Notes: generated from the letters alone by a model not told the origin. A stretch of DNA of 64,000 bases from Chimonanthus salicifolius (GCA_013350335.1 CM023539.1:24979043-25043042); one strand, 5' to 3'. Positions 1 to 12,807 are shown, counted from the first letter of the stretch. Numbers and translations are program-made.

Positions 1-549
1 GGAAAGACTGGTATTTGAGACTTACTGATGCACTCTAGGCATATCGTACTGCATTCAAAATGCCCATTGGAATGTCACCCTATAGGATAGTGTATGGGAA
101 AGCCTGTCATTTGCCAGTTGAGTTAGAGCATAGAGCATATTGGGCTATCAAGTATGAATTTTACTCTAGACAACGCTGGGCAACATAAAAAGCTCCAGTT
201 GTCTGAACTGGATGAAATTCAGAGAGATGCCTATAACACTGTGAGAAAGTACATAGACCGGATGAAGTTGTTTCATGATAAGAATATTCTGAGAAAAACT
301 TTCACAGTTGGTCAAAAGGTCTTGCTGTAGCAATTCTTGATTGCATCTGTTTCCAGGTAAATTAAGGTTAAAGTGGACAGGTCCGTATATTGTTCATGCT
401 ATTTTTCCGCATGGGGCAGTTCAGATTAAGCATCCTAAAAATGACCATGTTTGGAAAGTTAATGGTCAGCGTCTTAAACCATTCTTAGAGTTTCACAAAC
501 CGGAAGAAGAAGTTCAGATCCCACTGGATGATCCTGTCTACCAGGACTG
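1..549 (+). pseudogene. Ty3/gypsy (Athila/Tat-type) integrase C-terminal remnant
   Basis: This is the end of a retrotransposon polyprotein: the last part of the integrase core and the DNA-binding C-terminal domain. The sequence reads in shifting frames as [17 protein letters not shown] near 80-130, LSELDEIQRDAY near 200-235, MKLFHDKNILRKTF near 262-303, and after a TAG at 328-330 [16 protein letters not shown] from about 356. The [12 protein letters not shown] and KWTGPY blocks are typical of plant Athila/Tat integrases. Frame changes and the stop make it non-functional. It enters the window from the left, so the rest of pol lies upstream. Family assignment is from known motifs; the lineage within gypsy is inferred. 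Confidence 0.82.
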
Positions 550-1020
550 AGCAGGACGATCATCCCATCCATAACCACCTCTTCATCTATCCATCCGTCA
601 TTCTATGTCTAAGTCTGAGTTTGTATTTGTCTGTGTGTCGATTTTGTCCAGTCTGTCTAAGTTTGGTTTCTGAATTATGTGTGACTCACGAGTCTGTGAA
701 TCAGTCTGTGTATGTGTCGATATTCGACTAGTTTAGGTTTTCACTTTTGTTGAGTCCGTTTTTGTATTTTTTGTTGTCCGTCTAGAGTCGTCGTTGTTGT
801 TTTTGTGTTTTTGTATTTGTTTGTTTTGCAGGTTTGCATTAATGAAGCCATCTCAGGTATTTCTCAACTTCAATTGTTCTAATATGATATTTTCTTCTAA
901 TTTACTGATGTGCATGTAGATTAGAGAACATTGAGGATAATGTCCAATTTAAGTTTGAGGGTATTGAGGGGTTACACTGTGTCAATTTTGTGTGTCTTTG
1001 AGTCCATTAAAAAAAAATTC
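550..1020 (+). other. Non-coding tail behind the gypsy pol remnant
   Basis: This T-rich stretch follows the integrase stop. Around 931-972 it contains a segment of the form TTGAGGATAATGTCCAATTT followed by a purine-rich GAGGGTATTGAGGGG tract. In Athila/Tat elements such a segment commonly precedes the polypurine tract and 3' LTR. No LTR boundary (TG plus a partner repeat) can be proved here. Confidence 0.4.
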
Positions 1021-2864
1021 AGTCTTGTGTTAGTAAAAAAAAAAAACTTTGAAAAAAAAATTCTTTGATTTTCAGCATTAATATGTGGATTAAAATTTTT
1101 ATATCATGTTTTTTCATTTGACTTTTGTGAAATTTATGCTTGGAAAACTTTTACACTAGCCATATTAATATTAGCTGGAAAAAGATGAGTATTCATGAGT
1201 TAAGTGACCACTGGAAGAATACCAGTGGAGACTTATAACCAGTGAGCTTTTCAACTATTCAATTTTTTTTAAGGTTATAAATAAATTCTAATTTTTCTTT
1301 GATGTGCGCATTATATTTGTTGTTAGATCTCATTATTCATTGCTTTGGTCATATACTGAGAATGACATCAAAATTGAATTAGTACACCTGAACTTTTCTG
1401 AATTTATTTGAAACAATTAAATATTCATATGAAACTTAGGAAATGATATAGGCCTTTATTTTTGGATCGTTTAAGCCTTTGAAGCCTACCTATTTTTTAT
1501 CATATGTTATTTTAATAGTTTCCATTTTTTAGCCTTGAAATATAATTTAGTCTATTTTTGTTGTTAGCCATGTTATCCACACCCAACTCCAGTTGTGAAG
1601 TTTGAGCCAAAATTGAAATATTTATGACCTATTCTAAGAACCCAGGAAAGGTTAGAGATGACTATTATTGGGATGGTACTCTACAAAAAATAAGGCAATT
1701 AAAAAAAAATTCTGTCAGGAACATTCCTTCCTCGTAATTTATCTGTTTATGGTATTACTTTAGTTTAAAATAATATTTAACTGACATGACCTGCACCTGG
1801 GCTTTGCCCGGATGAAATTTGGAAGATTTAATATTTAAATATAAATAATTATAAATCAATAACTATTAGTTTCATAATTGCTTTTGTTCGGACTTACAAA
1901 TTTAAAGTTTTGACTGAAATATTTTGCCAAAACTCATATTGAAATATTACTATATTTTCCAATTTTAACTAAAATGTTTGGTTGAAATAGCTACCAAAAA
2001 AATTCATTCTTCTATGGGATACTTTGGTGGGTCGTTCTGCGGTCTTTTGCTTTGCCTTGTACGTGCCATGGGCTCACTATAAATTCTCTTTTCTGGGCTA
2101 TGTCCCCCTTTTGAATGAATAGCTAATCCATTACATTAATTTTTTTCTTTTTTTATAGTTGAATTTTGTGACTGAGCTTCTACCCTCTACTATCGTAAGA
2201 GTTCAGTTAAAGTTAAAGATTCGCATAGAAGCTTAATAAATCTATAGCATAAGAAATAATTTCTATAATTTATAAAGTAAGTTAAGTCTCCTTGATTTTA
2301 ATTTTAAACAGCAATTAAAATTTGAAATTCCAAAACAAGGAATAATGATTTTTAGGGAGTGATTTACAAATATCACAAAATATTAACTTCTTCCACAATC
2401 AGTTTAAAATTGATATACTTTAACTTTTCATCAAAATTTTGAGTATATCAGCAATTTTTTTTGACTTAATTTTCCTCGATAGGCTTTTAATTATTTGTAA
2501 AGAAGGTTTTTCTAAGAACTAATCCATGATCAGATATTGCCACATGAGTACACCACCTATTTCGAAATAATAAATAATTTATAAAATTTTGAATTAATGT
2601 CAAAGATATGGTATACCATTATTAGTTTGGTTACAGACTTCATTGATCTTATTAGAGTGATTTTTTTATCCTCAACTTACTTCATAGGTGATGTTTGCAG
2701 GTGGTTTCACGTATCTGTGGAATTATTCTCACCTTTAATATTGAGTGGGAATACCTATTTGAATCTATCTTTGGTTCAGGGCCTGTTCGGAGACATTATG
2801 GGCTTCAAAAGGCCATGATTTTAGGCTCAATTAGTGCCAACTCAATGAGCATCTGAATCCCACA
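1021..2864. other. Intergenic AT-rich stretch, no gene seen
   Basis: Only short A and T runs and unsupported short open frames are visible, such as one at 2597-2818 with no recognisable motif. It may be decayed LTR sequence of the preceding gypsy remnant, but I cannot show that. Confidence 0.5.
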
Positions 2865-3196
2865 CAGGGGTTGAAAATTCGGCGAAATTTTCGTATAGGC
2901 TGAGATCTCGGTTCGGCCGAGATCTTGGGCGAGATCTTTCTCTCTCTTCAAATTTTTTTTTTTGGAAATCTCAGTAGCTTTTTTTTTTAAAGAAAATCAT
3001 TAAAAAAAATAAAAAGGGCGTTTTTTTGAAAAAAAATATATATCGACCAGGGTCCACAACCAATATACATTTTTTTTTTTTTAAAAAAAAAGAGAAGTCA
3101 ACCGATATTCGGCCTGAGATCTCGTCCATATTGGCCGAATTTTTTTTTCTCTAACCGATACGCTCGGTCTTCAGAAAATCGAGATTTATACTCCTG
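2865..3196. mobile_element. Small non-autonomous hAT-type element (MITE)
   Basis: The element starts CAGGGGTTGAAAATTC and its other end, read on the opposite strand, is CAGGAGTATAAATCTCG, so the ends are imperfect terminal inverted repeats of the CAGGG type common in hAT transposons. It is flanked on both sides by the exact 8-bp direct repeat ATCCCACA (2857-2864 and 3197-3204), the target-duplication length of hAT elements. The interior is made of CGAGATCTCGG-like palindromic pieces and long T and A runs and has no coding capacity. The TIR and TSD are seen directly; the superfamily follows from TSD length and end motif. Confidence 0.72.
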
Positions 3197-4084
3197 ATCC
3201 CACATCAGATGCCATGTCACAACCCACGTGGAAACCTACATGGATGCCAAATTAGACAAAGAATCACCAAAATAGCAGGCCCAAGGGCGTTTGGGCAGCT
3301 TGGGCCCAGTTTAGAAAACCTATTTTTTAGCAATTCTTGCCTAAAACATGGGATGTCACTCTAGACTGGATTATGGACGAATTTAGATTATTAAATAAAG
3401 TAATAAATCCAATTTTTATAGCTAAAACACCTTGAACGAGAGACTTGATTTTGGCCATTTCTAGGCTTGGGCGAGAAATGGAAGGGACAACTAAGAAGAA
3501 AACGTAACTTTAAACTGATATTTATGGAAGATTAAGAGACGAATTTGCTCTTGAAAACAACAAATCAGGGTTACGAGTTGGCAATTTCTACAGATAATGG
3601 GATCAAAATCAGGCCAGGCGTACAGAATGATTTTTGACATAAATTGGGTCTACTTTTAAGAATCAAAGAAATCGGGTCAAAGGTTGAGATTTCCACAGAA
3701 GATGAAAAGACATGGAGAATAGAGACAAACATTTTAATGAGGTTCGATTTCCTTACCTATGTCCTTGCCTCAAGACACCGTCTGAAGATTAAACCCATTA
3801 TCCCTTTCTCCTTATGAGTAGAGAAGAAACATTTTACACCAACCTCCAATTTTTTTCTTCCTCCCACAATCCCTTTACAGGCTCGAGAATAACCTCCTAC
3901 AAATCTCACTACAGAAACTTTGACCATTTACAAATCTCCCGAGGGTAACTCCCATCCTTTACAAATTTCTCTCATAATAAAAGATTACAAATTAAATCTC
4001 AAGAATAACTCTTACAAAAATGTACAAATAAGTTCTAAGGATTACTCAATATGCTAACAAAGATGGCTCAAAGCAAGGATAAAC
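3197..4084. other. Intergenic stretch, no gene seen
   Basis: I find no supported open frame, repeat boundary or RNA gene here. The sequence is mixed-composition non-coding DNA. Confidence 0.5.
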
Positions 4085-4268
4085 AGGTGTGGGTTTTTTT
4101 ATTTTGTTTTGGGATTAACGTGTAGAAAACTCAGACACAGTCGTGCTAAAACTCCAACAGATGAGTCCACTACCCTTAAGACACACCATAGTTAGGCCAT
4201 AGGGGCTCGAACCTGCAACCTTCCGCTTCCTGAGGTGGGAGGCAACCAATTGTGAGCTCGAGTAATAT
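4085..4268 (-). mobile_element. tRNA-derived SINE-like element
   Basis: On the minus strand the piece begins with a box-A-like GAGCTCACAATTGGTTG and about 35 bases later has the box-B match GGTTCGAGCCC (plus-strand 4203-4213), the internal pol III promoter layout of tRNA-derived SINEs. It continues about 115 bases and ends in an A-rich tract near 4090-4115. The tRNA-like part lacks a foldable complete cloverleaf, so it is not a tRNA gene. Boundaries are approximate and no target duplication was confirmed. Confidence 0.5.
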
Positions 4269-4289
4269 GCAAGTTGATCTCTCTTTGTT

Positions 4290-5240
4290 CATTGTGTTCT
4301 TTGTTGGAGGTCTTACATTGATGTGGCAAGTATATATAGATTTTTCAAATACGTTGTCGTTGCCAAGCATTAAATTTGAAGTTTCCATTTCACATTCAAT
4401 AAAGCATAGAATGATCAAGATAAGTAAGTAATGATTTAGAATGCGAATGGGAGTGATTCATATTTTAGGAAAAAGAAATTATAATTTATGAAGTTGGTCC
4501 TTTTCCATAAAGGAGACGAGGTCCATAATTCATATTCAAATGGGAGCTTTGAAAGCTCATAAATCAATTGAAGTACTGGGAATATGAATGGGAGAGAACG
4601 ATTTACCTTTGATTGAAGAATACTTATCATGAGGGATTTCTCCTCTGCCATTTGCCCAAATCTTCCTCCATGGGATTCTTAATATGTCCTCATGCTTTAA
4701 TCCTATGTCTTGTCCTTCTTATCTATCTTCTCCCCTCTTCTCTCTCTTCTCTTTTTTTTTACTAAAAATGCCTCAAGTCTTGCAGTTATACCCCATTTGA
4801 AGAATATGACCATTGGAGGTCAAATCAAGCAAGAAAGAGCTATTGAAAACTAGCCGTTTGCGCTAACCGACAGTTGTTAGCTTCCAACAATCGACCATTG
4901 TATACTAGCGAGTGAAGTTTTCATTCTGTTAGTCAAACCGTCGACTGTTACATCGTAGTTGTCAAATGTTTACAAACAGTTCTGTATCTCTTCACTGAGA
5001 CAACCATAATTGATTTACAGGACTCGGATTTGGGCATTCTTGTGCTTTTCGGAAAGACATTTGAGAGATCTATCTGCTCAAAAAATATCAACCAATTTTA
5101 AGTTCATTCACTACCTGAAATAATCTCTCCAAGTGATGGTAAATTTCATCCTACTTAAGAATCACTCTGTTTGTCTTGTTTGCACCCATATAAAATGCTC
5201 ATAACCTGAGCTTTACAAATCGGATTTGGTGAACTAGGAG
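4290..5240. other. Intergenic stretch, no gene seen
   Basis: Two short minus-strand open frames (4176-4418 and 4436-4651) have no recognisable motif and no coding signature. Nothing else is supported. Confidence 0.5.
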
Positions 5241-5697
5241 TGAAAGTTCCCGGTGTGCTAGAACAAGATCCAAGATTGACCCTATAGGGGGGTGAGTAGG
5301 GAAATCACCCACTTTTCTGGTCTTTGCAAAATTCTCGATTAATTAAAATTACAAGCAGGGGATCAATAAGATAATCAAGATGCAAAGTGTTTGTGTGAAC
5401 AATAGAGTGTACCAATTGTTGATCAAACACACAAACAATGTTAATCACCCACAATACTTGATTTATAGTGGTTCGGAGTAAACCGTCCTACATCCAGTGA
5501 TGGACTCACTCAACCTTTGGTTATCCCAATTCGCTATGTTTAGACTTACACCCTCACAAATAGATTAGGAATTTCACCTAATTCGATTGATTGAGAATTT
5601 CATCCAATCCCTAAGATCTTGAAAGGTTCAACCTACCCCAGTCTACATCTTTATCCCAAGTGGTGATGGTATTCGCAAGGTAAACTATTTAGCCATG
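5241..5697 (-). mobile_element. Fragment of a Sire-type copia LTR (3' part)
   Basis: Starting with TGAAAGTTCC at 5241, this matches the LTR end seen at 31681 and 37535: a gene-proximal GGTCAATC/GGGGTGA block, then TTTATAGTGGTTCGG, the CCTACATCCA block and the ACTTACACCCTCAC block. The LTR sense strand is minus, with its CA end at 5241. The match stops at about 5697, where a different retroelement gag begins, so the LTR is truncated at its inner side. Confidence 0.65.
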
Positions 5698-5700
5698 ATT

Positions 5701-6153
5701 TCATTTTTCTTTGAGAGAAAAAAGAAATAATCGAAGTCGAATAGATTCATCAGTGATTCCTTGGATTTTAACGGTGGCGTAGATCTCTAAGAATTGTCTC
5801 ACATGGAGATACGGATCCTCTTTATCAAGACCATGAAAGGTTGGTAGTAGATGTAAAAGTCCTGGCTTAAGTTCAAAGGTAACATTGGTTCCAGGTACAA
5901 CTATACCTGATGGTGTATTGGCTGTGGCTGGTGAGAAGTAATCTTGGAGAGTTTTCTTCGTAACTTCTTCTGCCATGGGTGATGATGGAGGAGTAGATGG
6001 GGTTGATGATAATGGTGAAATAGATGAATCGTCTATGTCTATGACTGAGCTGGACTGAGCTCCGGACGCAACAATCGATGTAGTGATGGGAAGTGTCACT
6101 CTAACCAAGTGATTGGAGGAGTTACGTGACAAATGATGCATACAAAGACACAA
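5701..6153 (-). pseudogene. Athila/Tat-type gypsy gag fragment
   Basis: The minus-strand frame encodes a serine/proline-rich leader, a likely true start at MAEEVTKKTLQDYFSP, and then FELKPGLLHLLPTFHG, LDKEDPYLHVRQFLEI and IRLRLFLFSLKEK. These are the conserved start of the plant Athila/Tat gag (retrotrans_gag) domain, which builds the virus-like particle. The frame is cut at FSLKEK, where the family would continue with the AWL motif, because it abuts the Sire LTR fragment at about 5700. It is therefore a truncated fragment, although this piece has no internal stop. Confidence 0.8.
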
Positions 6154-9100
6154 TCATTCATGTTAAAACAAATTCACACAAGAAAATGCCTACATCTAAA
6201 TTTAAATTGCACTAATGCAATCAATTTTTTTTATTGGCTAATAGGACCCTAAAGATTGTCTCTAGACTTGCTCCTACTTTTTTCTCCAAACAATCCAAGT
6301 CTCCAATGAGAGTTCAACCACAAGATGTCCAGGTAAGTTCCCAAGTAAGTGGGGGAGCACACGGCATCTCGTCCCAGCTTATTCTTATGTCATGCTCGAC
6401 CGCATGCCTTGGTGACAGAACTAGCCTTAGACACCATTCTTAAAGATGAACGAGTCATTGGTTCCAAAAAATGATTTAAATTAAAAAAAGTTCCTAATGA
6501 GCATGAAACCCTAAAAATCTAGCCTAATAGTTCCTTAATTGATTTTATTAGGAGATGCATGAACCATTTTACTATCTTGTTTTTCTAGATATTGTGAATG
6601 CAATTCTACTTTACCACACAAACATTCAAGCAAATATGCAAAACAATAATAAAACAAATCTAACTAATGCATGAATCTAAAGAACACCATAGAAAATTTT
6701 TATATGAATACATAATAAAAGTGAAAATTAGAATAAAATAATTAGGCACTCACCTTAGCCTAGCTTGCACATTTTCCAGCAATTTTTTTTTAGAAATTTT
6801 CAAGCACTTTGCAAGCGATTTTCAAGTGCTCATCCTGCAAAACAACACAAACAAACTGTGGTATAGAGTCTAAATCAAAGAATGCATGCTACCTAAACTA
6901 AAAGAATTGTCCCTAATGTATAATTAAAGAAGGAGATGTGATATAATCTATAAACAAGAATTCCAAACTATGATAAGATTATGAAAGTTAATTCGAAGTT
7001 CATCAAATTAAAAAAAAAAAATTATTCCATGATTCCCAAGACATCTTGTTTTGAAGATTTCATAAGTTAGATAGAAGTTCTAAGTTCTAGAAAAGTTCAA
7101 AGTTTGGAAATGTTTCTAAAATTGGAAGGTTTCCAAAAATAGATCAATTACCAAAAATAGATTTTTCTAAAAATAGAAACTTCCAAAAATGGATTTATTC
7201 AAATTATTAAGCAAAACTTCCATGTATCTAACTTGGAAAATCAGCAAATAAAATGTGTGATTTCACATTCTTACATTGCGAATTAAATTATAACCTTAAT
7301 CATGATTAGGATTTCAAGTTACAAAATTATTTAACACATCTTCCTAACTTTAATTGAATGAATTTTTGAGAGAGAGGGTGATTAAAGAGAAATTAAAAAA
7401 ATTAAAGAATGAATCATAAATTAAAGAATTAAAAGATTAGATTATACAAGATTTTTGGTTAAAACAAATATTACACAACAAACATGAGATTTAACATAAT
7501 TAAAAGACAGAGAATTAAATTGAATGAAAATAAATGACTAAAATTAAATGTGCAGTAAGGTAAAGGCTGGTTGTTTGGAATAGACCGTTCATCACACAAG
7601 ATGTGTAAACAAAGTAAAGCCCTAAATCTGAAATTCACGTAAAGATCAAAAATGCAATTTATATTTACTAATAAAACAAGATTCACAACTTTTTAATTTA
7701 ATTAATCAAACCTTAGTAATCATGATTCAAGTCTTACTATCAAGATCCTAAGTATTGCCTATGCTCAAGTTCAATTAAAGAAACAAAAGCTGTGTTTTTG
7801 AAATTAAAAGTAAAATAATTATAAAAGAATTTTAGAAATTGGATGTTCCAGGATTCTAAATGAATGATTTACTTTATTAAATGGAAGAATTAAAGTACAA
7901 GGCTTTGGAAGAAATTACATAGAAGCAATAAAATCAAAATGGAAAAATAAATTACTCACTTAGAAATCGTGTGGTTCTCTGTCTTCTAGTCTTTCTCCAG
8001 CCTCTATTCCTCTTGAATTCCAAGTCACATTCAAATTTTACCCTTGGGGTATTGGGGTATTTATAGGTTTTGAAAAGAGATGGATGGCTTGGATTAAATC
8101 AAGTTTCAAGGTTGGAAATCAAAGGACTGGATTTGATCTAATTGGGAATGGATGAAGGAGATTTAAGCTTGGATTTTAGGGTTGCACAAGGAGAGTCACA
8201 CGAATTTGGTGTGGCTTTCCTTGGTGGCTAAGTCAAGATGGAGGGAAGGTATGAGATTAGAAGAGAAAATAGGATTGGGAATTGCAATGTGAAATTCGAA
8301 TTTGCTATGCAGTTTTAGGATTTGTGCAATAAGATGATGAATGAATGGATGAGATTAAGAGATGAGATGAATGAATGGATGGATGGTAGGAAGATGACAT
8401 GGAGGGTTGACTAGGTGTGAAGTTTGAATGGATTAGATTGGGATTGAGAAAAAATTCGTGTGAGGTGTGGTGATTGGGATGATGAGGTGTGTTAAGATCT
8501 TAAGAATGTGTCTAGATGATTTTTACTCTAAGTGTATGGAGAGGTTTTAGGTTACAAAAAACGTGGGATGATGATGTGTAAAATGCGCATGGAGGCTAGC
8601 TTGAACTACAAGTTGTTCATTGCTTAGGGTTTATGAATGGAGGGCTTAGATTAAATGGGTTTTGATCTAATGGCTCTGAGGTATTTTGGATGAAATAAAT
8701 ATAGGAATTGGTAGATGGTTGATGGAGGGTTTAGATGTATTGGTGATGTGTTTATGTGATGGATGCATGTGGAGGCTCTAGGGTTTCTAAGAGATGAATG
8801 AATGGATGTGATTGGATTACCTAATATCTAATGGCTAAGATGCTCAATGCATGAAATGAATGCAATGATGAATAGGTGATGCATGAATGAATACTAATCT
8901 AAGGTTAAGATGATCATGATGATGATGGATGACCTAGATCTAATGATAGATGAATAGATGTCTTAGATTTGATGGTGGATCTAAGGTTTGTCCTAATTGA
9001 GTATGTGAGATGGAATGTTAAGATCTAAATGGAAGTTGGATGGTGTGCATGTGAAGTTGGGTTATGTGTTTTGGACGTAGGTGGTTGGGTTGGACTTAGG

Positions 9101-9560
9101 TAAATTCAAACATGGACTATGGAGTTCAATGGACTTGGGCTCTGGATTTGGATCTTGACCTCAACTTAGGCCCATTTAAATTGGATTTGAGAGCTTGGGC
9201 CTTAGTGGACTGAACTTGCACACTGGCCTGGTCCAAATTGTGAACTGCGCATGGGCTTGCATGTGGGTTGGCCCATTGAAGCTTTGTGGAGCACACCTTG
9301 GCCCATTTGAACTGAGTCTTGGCCCAATGACTTGAAATTCAGGCTTTGGCACTTGGATTGCAGCCTTTAACCTCTACAATTAATCATTATTCAGCCACTT
9401 TAAATCTAAAATTTATTAATTAATCATAAACTCTCATAACTGGATCTAGATTAATTAATTTACATGAAAATCCTAGAAAGTGACATAAAATATTTATAAT
9501 AATTCTAGGTCTTCTCTTTAAAGCTCTAACTTGCAATCATCTGTTGTTTTAGCTTGATTT
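6154..9560 (-). mobile_element. Probable LTR and leader of the Athila/Tat remnant
   Basis: This long non-coding block lies upstream (minus sense) of the gag fragment, where the 5' LTR and leader of that element should be. It contains a TATA box with a plausible transcript start (8058-8065). Upstream of that, at roughly 8330-9010, is a biased stretch rich in GATGAATGGATG-like repeats on plus. I could not find an LTR pair, a PBS or a target duplication, so extent and identity are inferred from position and promoter structure. Confidence 0.35.
8058..8065 (-). promoter_or_regulatory. TATA box of a probable LTR promoter
   Basis: The minus strand reads TATAAATACCCCAATACCCC at and after this site, then leads into an A/G-rich leader about 30 bases downstream. 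This is the usual layout of a U3/R junction in plant LTRs and fits the gag fragment lying downstream on the same strand. Function is inferred. Confidence 0.4.
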
Positions 9561-10664
9561 TCTTGAACTATCCATTTTTTACTAAAAAGCTGACAAACTA
9601 TATTAAATGCATCATTATATACAAAATTGAGGATTAACTGATCCGATAATCAGGGATAAAAATTTAATATTTCAATGCTCAACAATATGTACATATAATC
9701 AATGTAATATTTTGTATTCAAATTAGATGTAATAAGGGTGGGATTGTAACTGGGTAACTTCTAGGTTTTTGTCATAAAATTGATAAAGGGAGAGATTGTT
9801 CATGCCCCGGCTTAGCTGAGTCCCTTGTTTGGCAATTCCATGATTCGGGAAGAAAAACTTACTAAAAGCTTGAAGACCCAAAGTAATCAAGAGTGAAGAT
9901 CATGCTCCACCGAATTGAAGCTCATCGTTATGGCAATCACAAAACATGTATTACGGTCATAGATGACTTTAAGTAGTACCCACACCTTAGAGAGGACCAT
10001 TCCTAGGCTTAGTTGAACAAATGATAAAATCATTAAAAGTCTAGAGAGGAAGCTTGACAGTGAATTGGAACCCAACTTGGAAAAATGTATTTTGTTTCAC
10101 TGTCAACTCGACCAATCATTCTCACTTACCCCTTGGTGGAGACAGGATCAACCAATTAGCGGTCAAGGACTGGTCAACCAAATTGACATACGTTCTGTAT
10201 CAAAGAAATGTCAATCTGGGAAAGCCTCTGATTGAAAGCCTCGTATGCACTGACCCCTCGTGGTCAACGACTCTTCAATCAAGATTTCTGAGTCCTAGAA
10301 CTTTGAACTCAAGTGGGCTCTCGAAGAAACAGACATATCGGTAGTTCAAGACCAATCGAGAGTACCAGGACTGGCCCATCGGTAAAGGGTGACAAGGTCA
10401 TTCTGGGTATGCCTGGTTTCTGGACTTGAAACTCTGTCAGCATGGTGTTGCCCCAGATAGAGCTTCTCGCATGGACCGTCCTCTCGGTACCATAACTGTC
10501 GACCCATCGGTAACACCGATATGTCGAACGAGAAAGAATATTACTGTTGGGAGTGCATTATTGCTCAACGGTCGAGTTCTTGAACGGTAACATTTATAGT
10601 CACATACCCCTCGGTTCGCTCGACCTATCAGTACATTATCATTGCTACAACTAGTTGCATTCTC

Positions 10665-10672
10665 TATATAAA
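10665..10672 (+). promoter_or_regulatory. TATA box in the Sire LTR
   Basis: TATATAAA lies about 870 bases into the LTR, just downstream of the repeated CGACCC/CGGT motifs. The same box is at 25196-25203 in the sister LTR. It marks the probable U3/R promoter of this retroelement family. Confidence 0.5.
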
Positions 10673-11659
10673 CCAATTTTTATATAACCAGTTGGCATCC
10701 TTCGGCAAAAGCAGTTGGACCCTCATCATTATCAGTGAGCTTAAACAAGGCCAACAGAAGGATCACTTTCTCTCTCTCTCTCTCGTGGTTATACTTGGGG
10801 AATCATATACAACCAATCATATGGATTGAGTTTATGAAAGAGAGAGGAGGAAAGTAAAATCATAAACAACCAATCTATTGATTGAGTTTGTAAGTGAGAA
10901 AGAGAAAAATATTATAAAAATAGGAAAACCTTTGGTATAACCAATTTCCTTGTCACCCTGAGATTGTGATTGCTCCACGACGGCTACGAGGAGAAGCGTC
11001 GGCACACATTGGGTGGGATCTTCAAGAAGCACACATCAGCGAGAAAGAGCTTCAAAGGAAAGTGTTTCTTTGTTTTAATTTTATTTTAAAACATTTGACC
11101 CGAAAGTGGATTAAGGAGGATTTGCTCTGGAACCACTATAAAAAACTCTAGATTGTCGTCTCTGGCACAGTGGTGGGTGGAATTCCCAGCCAAATGGATT
11201 GATGGAATTCCTATTCTACAGTAGTGGATGAAATTCCTAGCCGATTGAGTGAGGTGGAATTCCTACTCTAATTGTGAGGGTGTAAGTCCCCAGTTAGTGG
11301 ATTTGGGGATAGCTCATGGTTGAGTTAGTCCTAACAGTGGATGTAAGTTGGCTAACCGAACCACTTTAAAATAGTCTTATGGTGTTTGATCTTTTTGTGT
11401 TTGTATTACTATTTAAATATTCTTCTCAACACACATCACTTTGCATGTGAATTATCCCATTCTACACGTTGTGCACAAGCATCTATAATCAAGCAAAATG
11501 TAAAGGGTCAAAATCTTAATGTGATTATTCAAATAAATTAGAAAAATCTATCACACTAAACAAATTTCTTGATTAATGTTCCGTTGCACGTAAGACACTC
11601 AAGAAATTTGTAAACACCATGGAAAATGGGATTGACATATTAAAACACCCCCCTCCCAA

Positions 11660-11679
11660 CCCCCCCCCCCCCCCCCCCC
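11660..11679 (+). repeat. Poly-C tract in the Sire LTR
   Basis: A run of 20 C sits between the GGATTGAC block and the TAGGGTCAAT block near the LTR end. Other copies of this LTR have C runs at the same site. Confidence 0.9.
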
Positions 11680-11739
11680 ACCCCTCCTCCTAGTAGGGTC
11701 AATTATGTTGCTCTAAGCACATTGAAAAAAGGAGTTTCA

Positions 11740-12290
11740 GATACTCATATTCAGCTTTCAACAAGTGAATCAATCATGTTCTTAAAACATTATGCTCAAA
11801 TATAGATGTTAGCACATTAAATCAATGAATTTTAGAGTTGAGTTAAGATTAATGAATTCTCTTCGACTAATTTCATAATTAAATCAGAAACAATAGAAAT
11901 TGTGATTTCAAATGCATAATCAAACCTCAAGCCTAAAACAATGATAAATTTGATTCATGGTACTAACTCGAGATTGATTCAAAGATCGAAGGTGGATCCG
12001 AAGATTCGGATAACGACCAAAGACCCCAAAGAAAGCTTGAATAAATATTTCACAAAATTCACAAATTTTGAATTTGGAGAGAATGGAATTAATTTTCCAA
12101 TTTTTTTATTCCATTGTCTAGGCTAATGAAATCCTAAAATGCCACACGTCTCTAACCTTTCACATGTTTATCTTATTAAAAAAAAAGAAATAGATATATT
12201 AACAAAAGCAACTTCTAAAGACACCATGGACCAACCAAAAATCCCCACCTGAGTGGGTTTTTTTTTGGTCGTCCTTTCCACCATTGTCAC
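11740..12290. other. Intergenic stretch, no gene seen
   Basis: A/T-rich DNA between the Sire LTR end and an inverted-repeat candidate. The short open frame at 11941-12126 has no recognisable motif. Confidence 0.45.
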
Positions 12291-12295
12291 AAATA

Positions 12296-12420
12296 TCATT
12301 CTCAGGATATTAACGGCAACTGTTAATAACATGATATTTTCAAATTTTCAGGATTTTAACGGAAATTTAACGGGAAAACCTCGCAGAAAATATAAATATT
12401 TACAAAATAATAAAAATAAA
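12296..12420. repeat. Left arm of a possible long-inverted-repeat element
   Basis: The segment GGATATTAACGGCAACTGTT and the following AATAACATGATATTTTCA resemble, with gaps, the reverse complement of the block at 16563-16735 (ATGGCAATTTAACG...AAACATGATTTTATCA). The same first motif is repeated at the right edge of the window, 63975-64000. It could be a transposon terminal repeat. Identity is low and boundaries are uncertain. Confidence 0.3.
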
Positions 12421-12736
12421 TATAACAAATAAATACTTATCATCTAACATTTTTGAGTAAAAAGTATTAATATAAATATTATATTAATATTAAATTGTTA
12501 ATTAAGATTTAATTGATGAGTTTAAATAAAATTTTAAACAAAAATGCATGCTATTTATTTTATTTTTGCACTACAAATACCTATTTAATATTAACTCATT
12601 ATTAATAATTGTAGAAACTATTGAAGTTATTATCACCTATTACTTTTAAATAATATAGGAAAATAAGAGAAAATTTTAAATGTCTTATTCATCTTATTTT
12701 ACTTTTTTTGTTAAATTGATAATCTATGTTTTTAGT

Positions 12737-12739
<3 letters not shown>

Positions 12740-12807
<68 letters not shown>
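12740..12807. repeat. (TA)n microsatellite
   Basis: About 34 uninterrupted TA units. The open frame across it, coding alternating Tyr and Ile, is not a gene. Confidence 0.97.

Larger units (their letters stand above)
9797..11739 (+). mobile_element. Sire-type copia LTR (3' LTR with a short internal tail)
   Basis: The LTR runs from TGTTCATGCCCCGG to GGAGTTTCA. It is preceded by a purine-rich polypurine tract (AAAGGGAGAGAT, 9785-9796) and about 100 bases of internal tail that match 24210-24324. The whole block aligns by eye with the LTR at 24325-26221 and, inverted, with 37535-39405. A TATATAAA box is at 10665-10672. A PBS does not follow the LTR, so it is a 3' LTR. The rest of the element is missing to the left, where unrelated gypsy sequence lies. 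Confidence 0.78.

Noticed and set aside
4203..4268. tRNA gene suggested by a box B match
   Set aside because: No complete cloverleaf or acceptor stem could be drawn; better explained as a tRNA-derived SINE head.
11120..11150. CACTATAAAAAA as a CACTA transposon terminus
   Set aside because: It recurs at the same internal position of every Sire LTR copy (25650, 32178, 38104, 56460), so it is part of the LTR.
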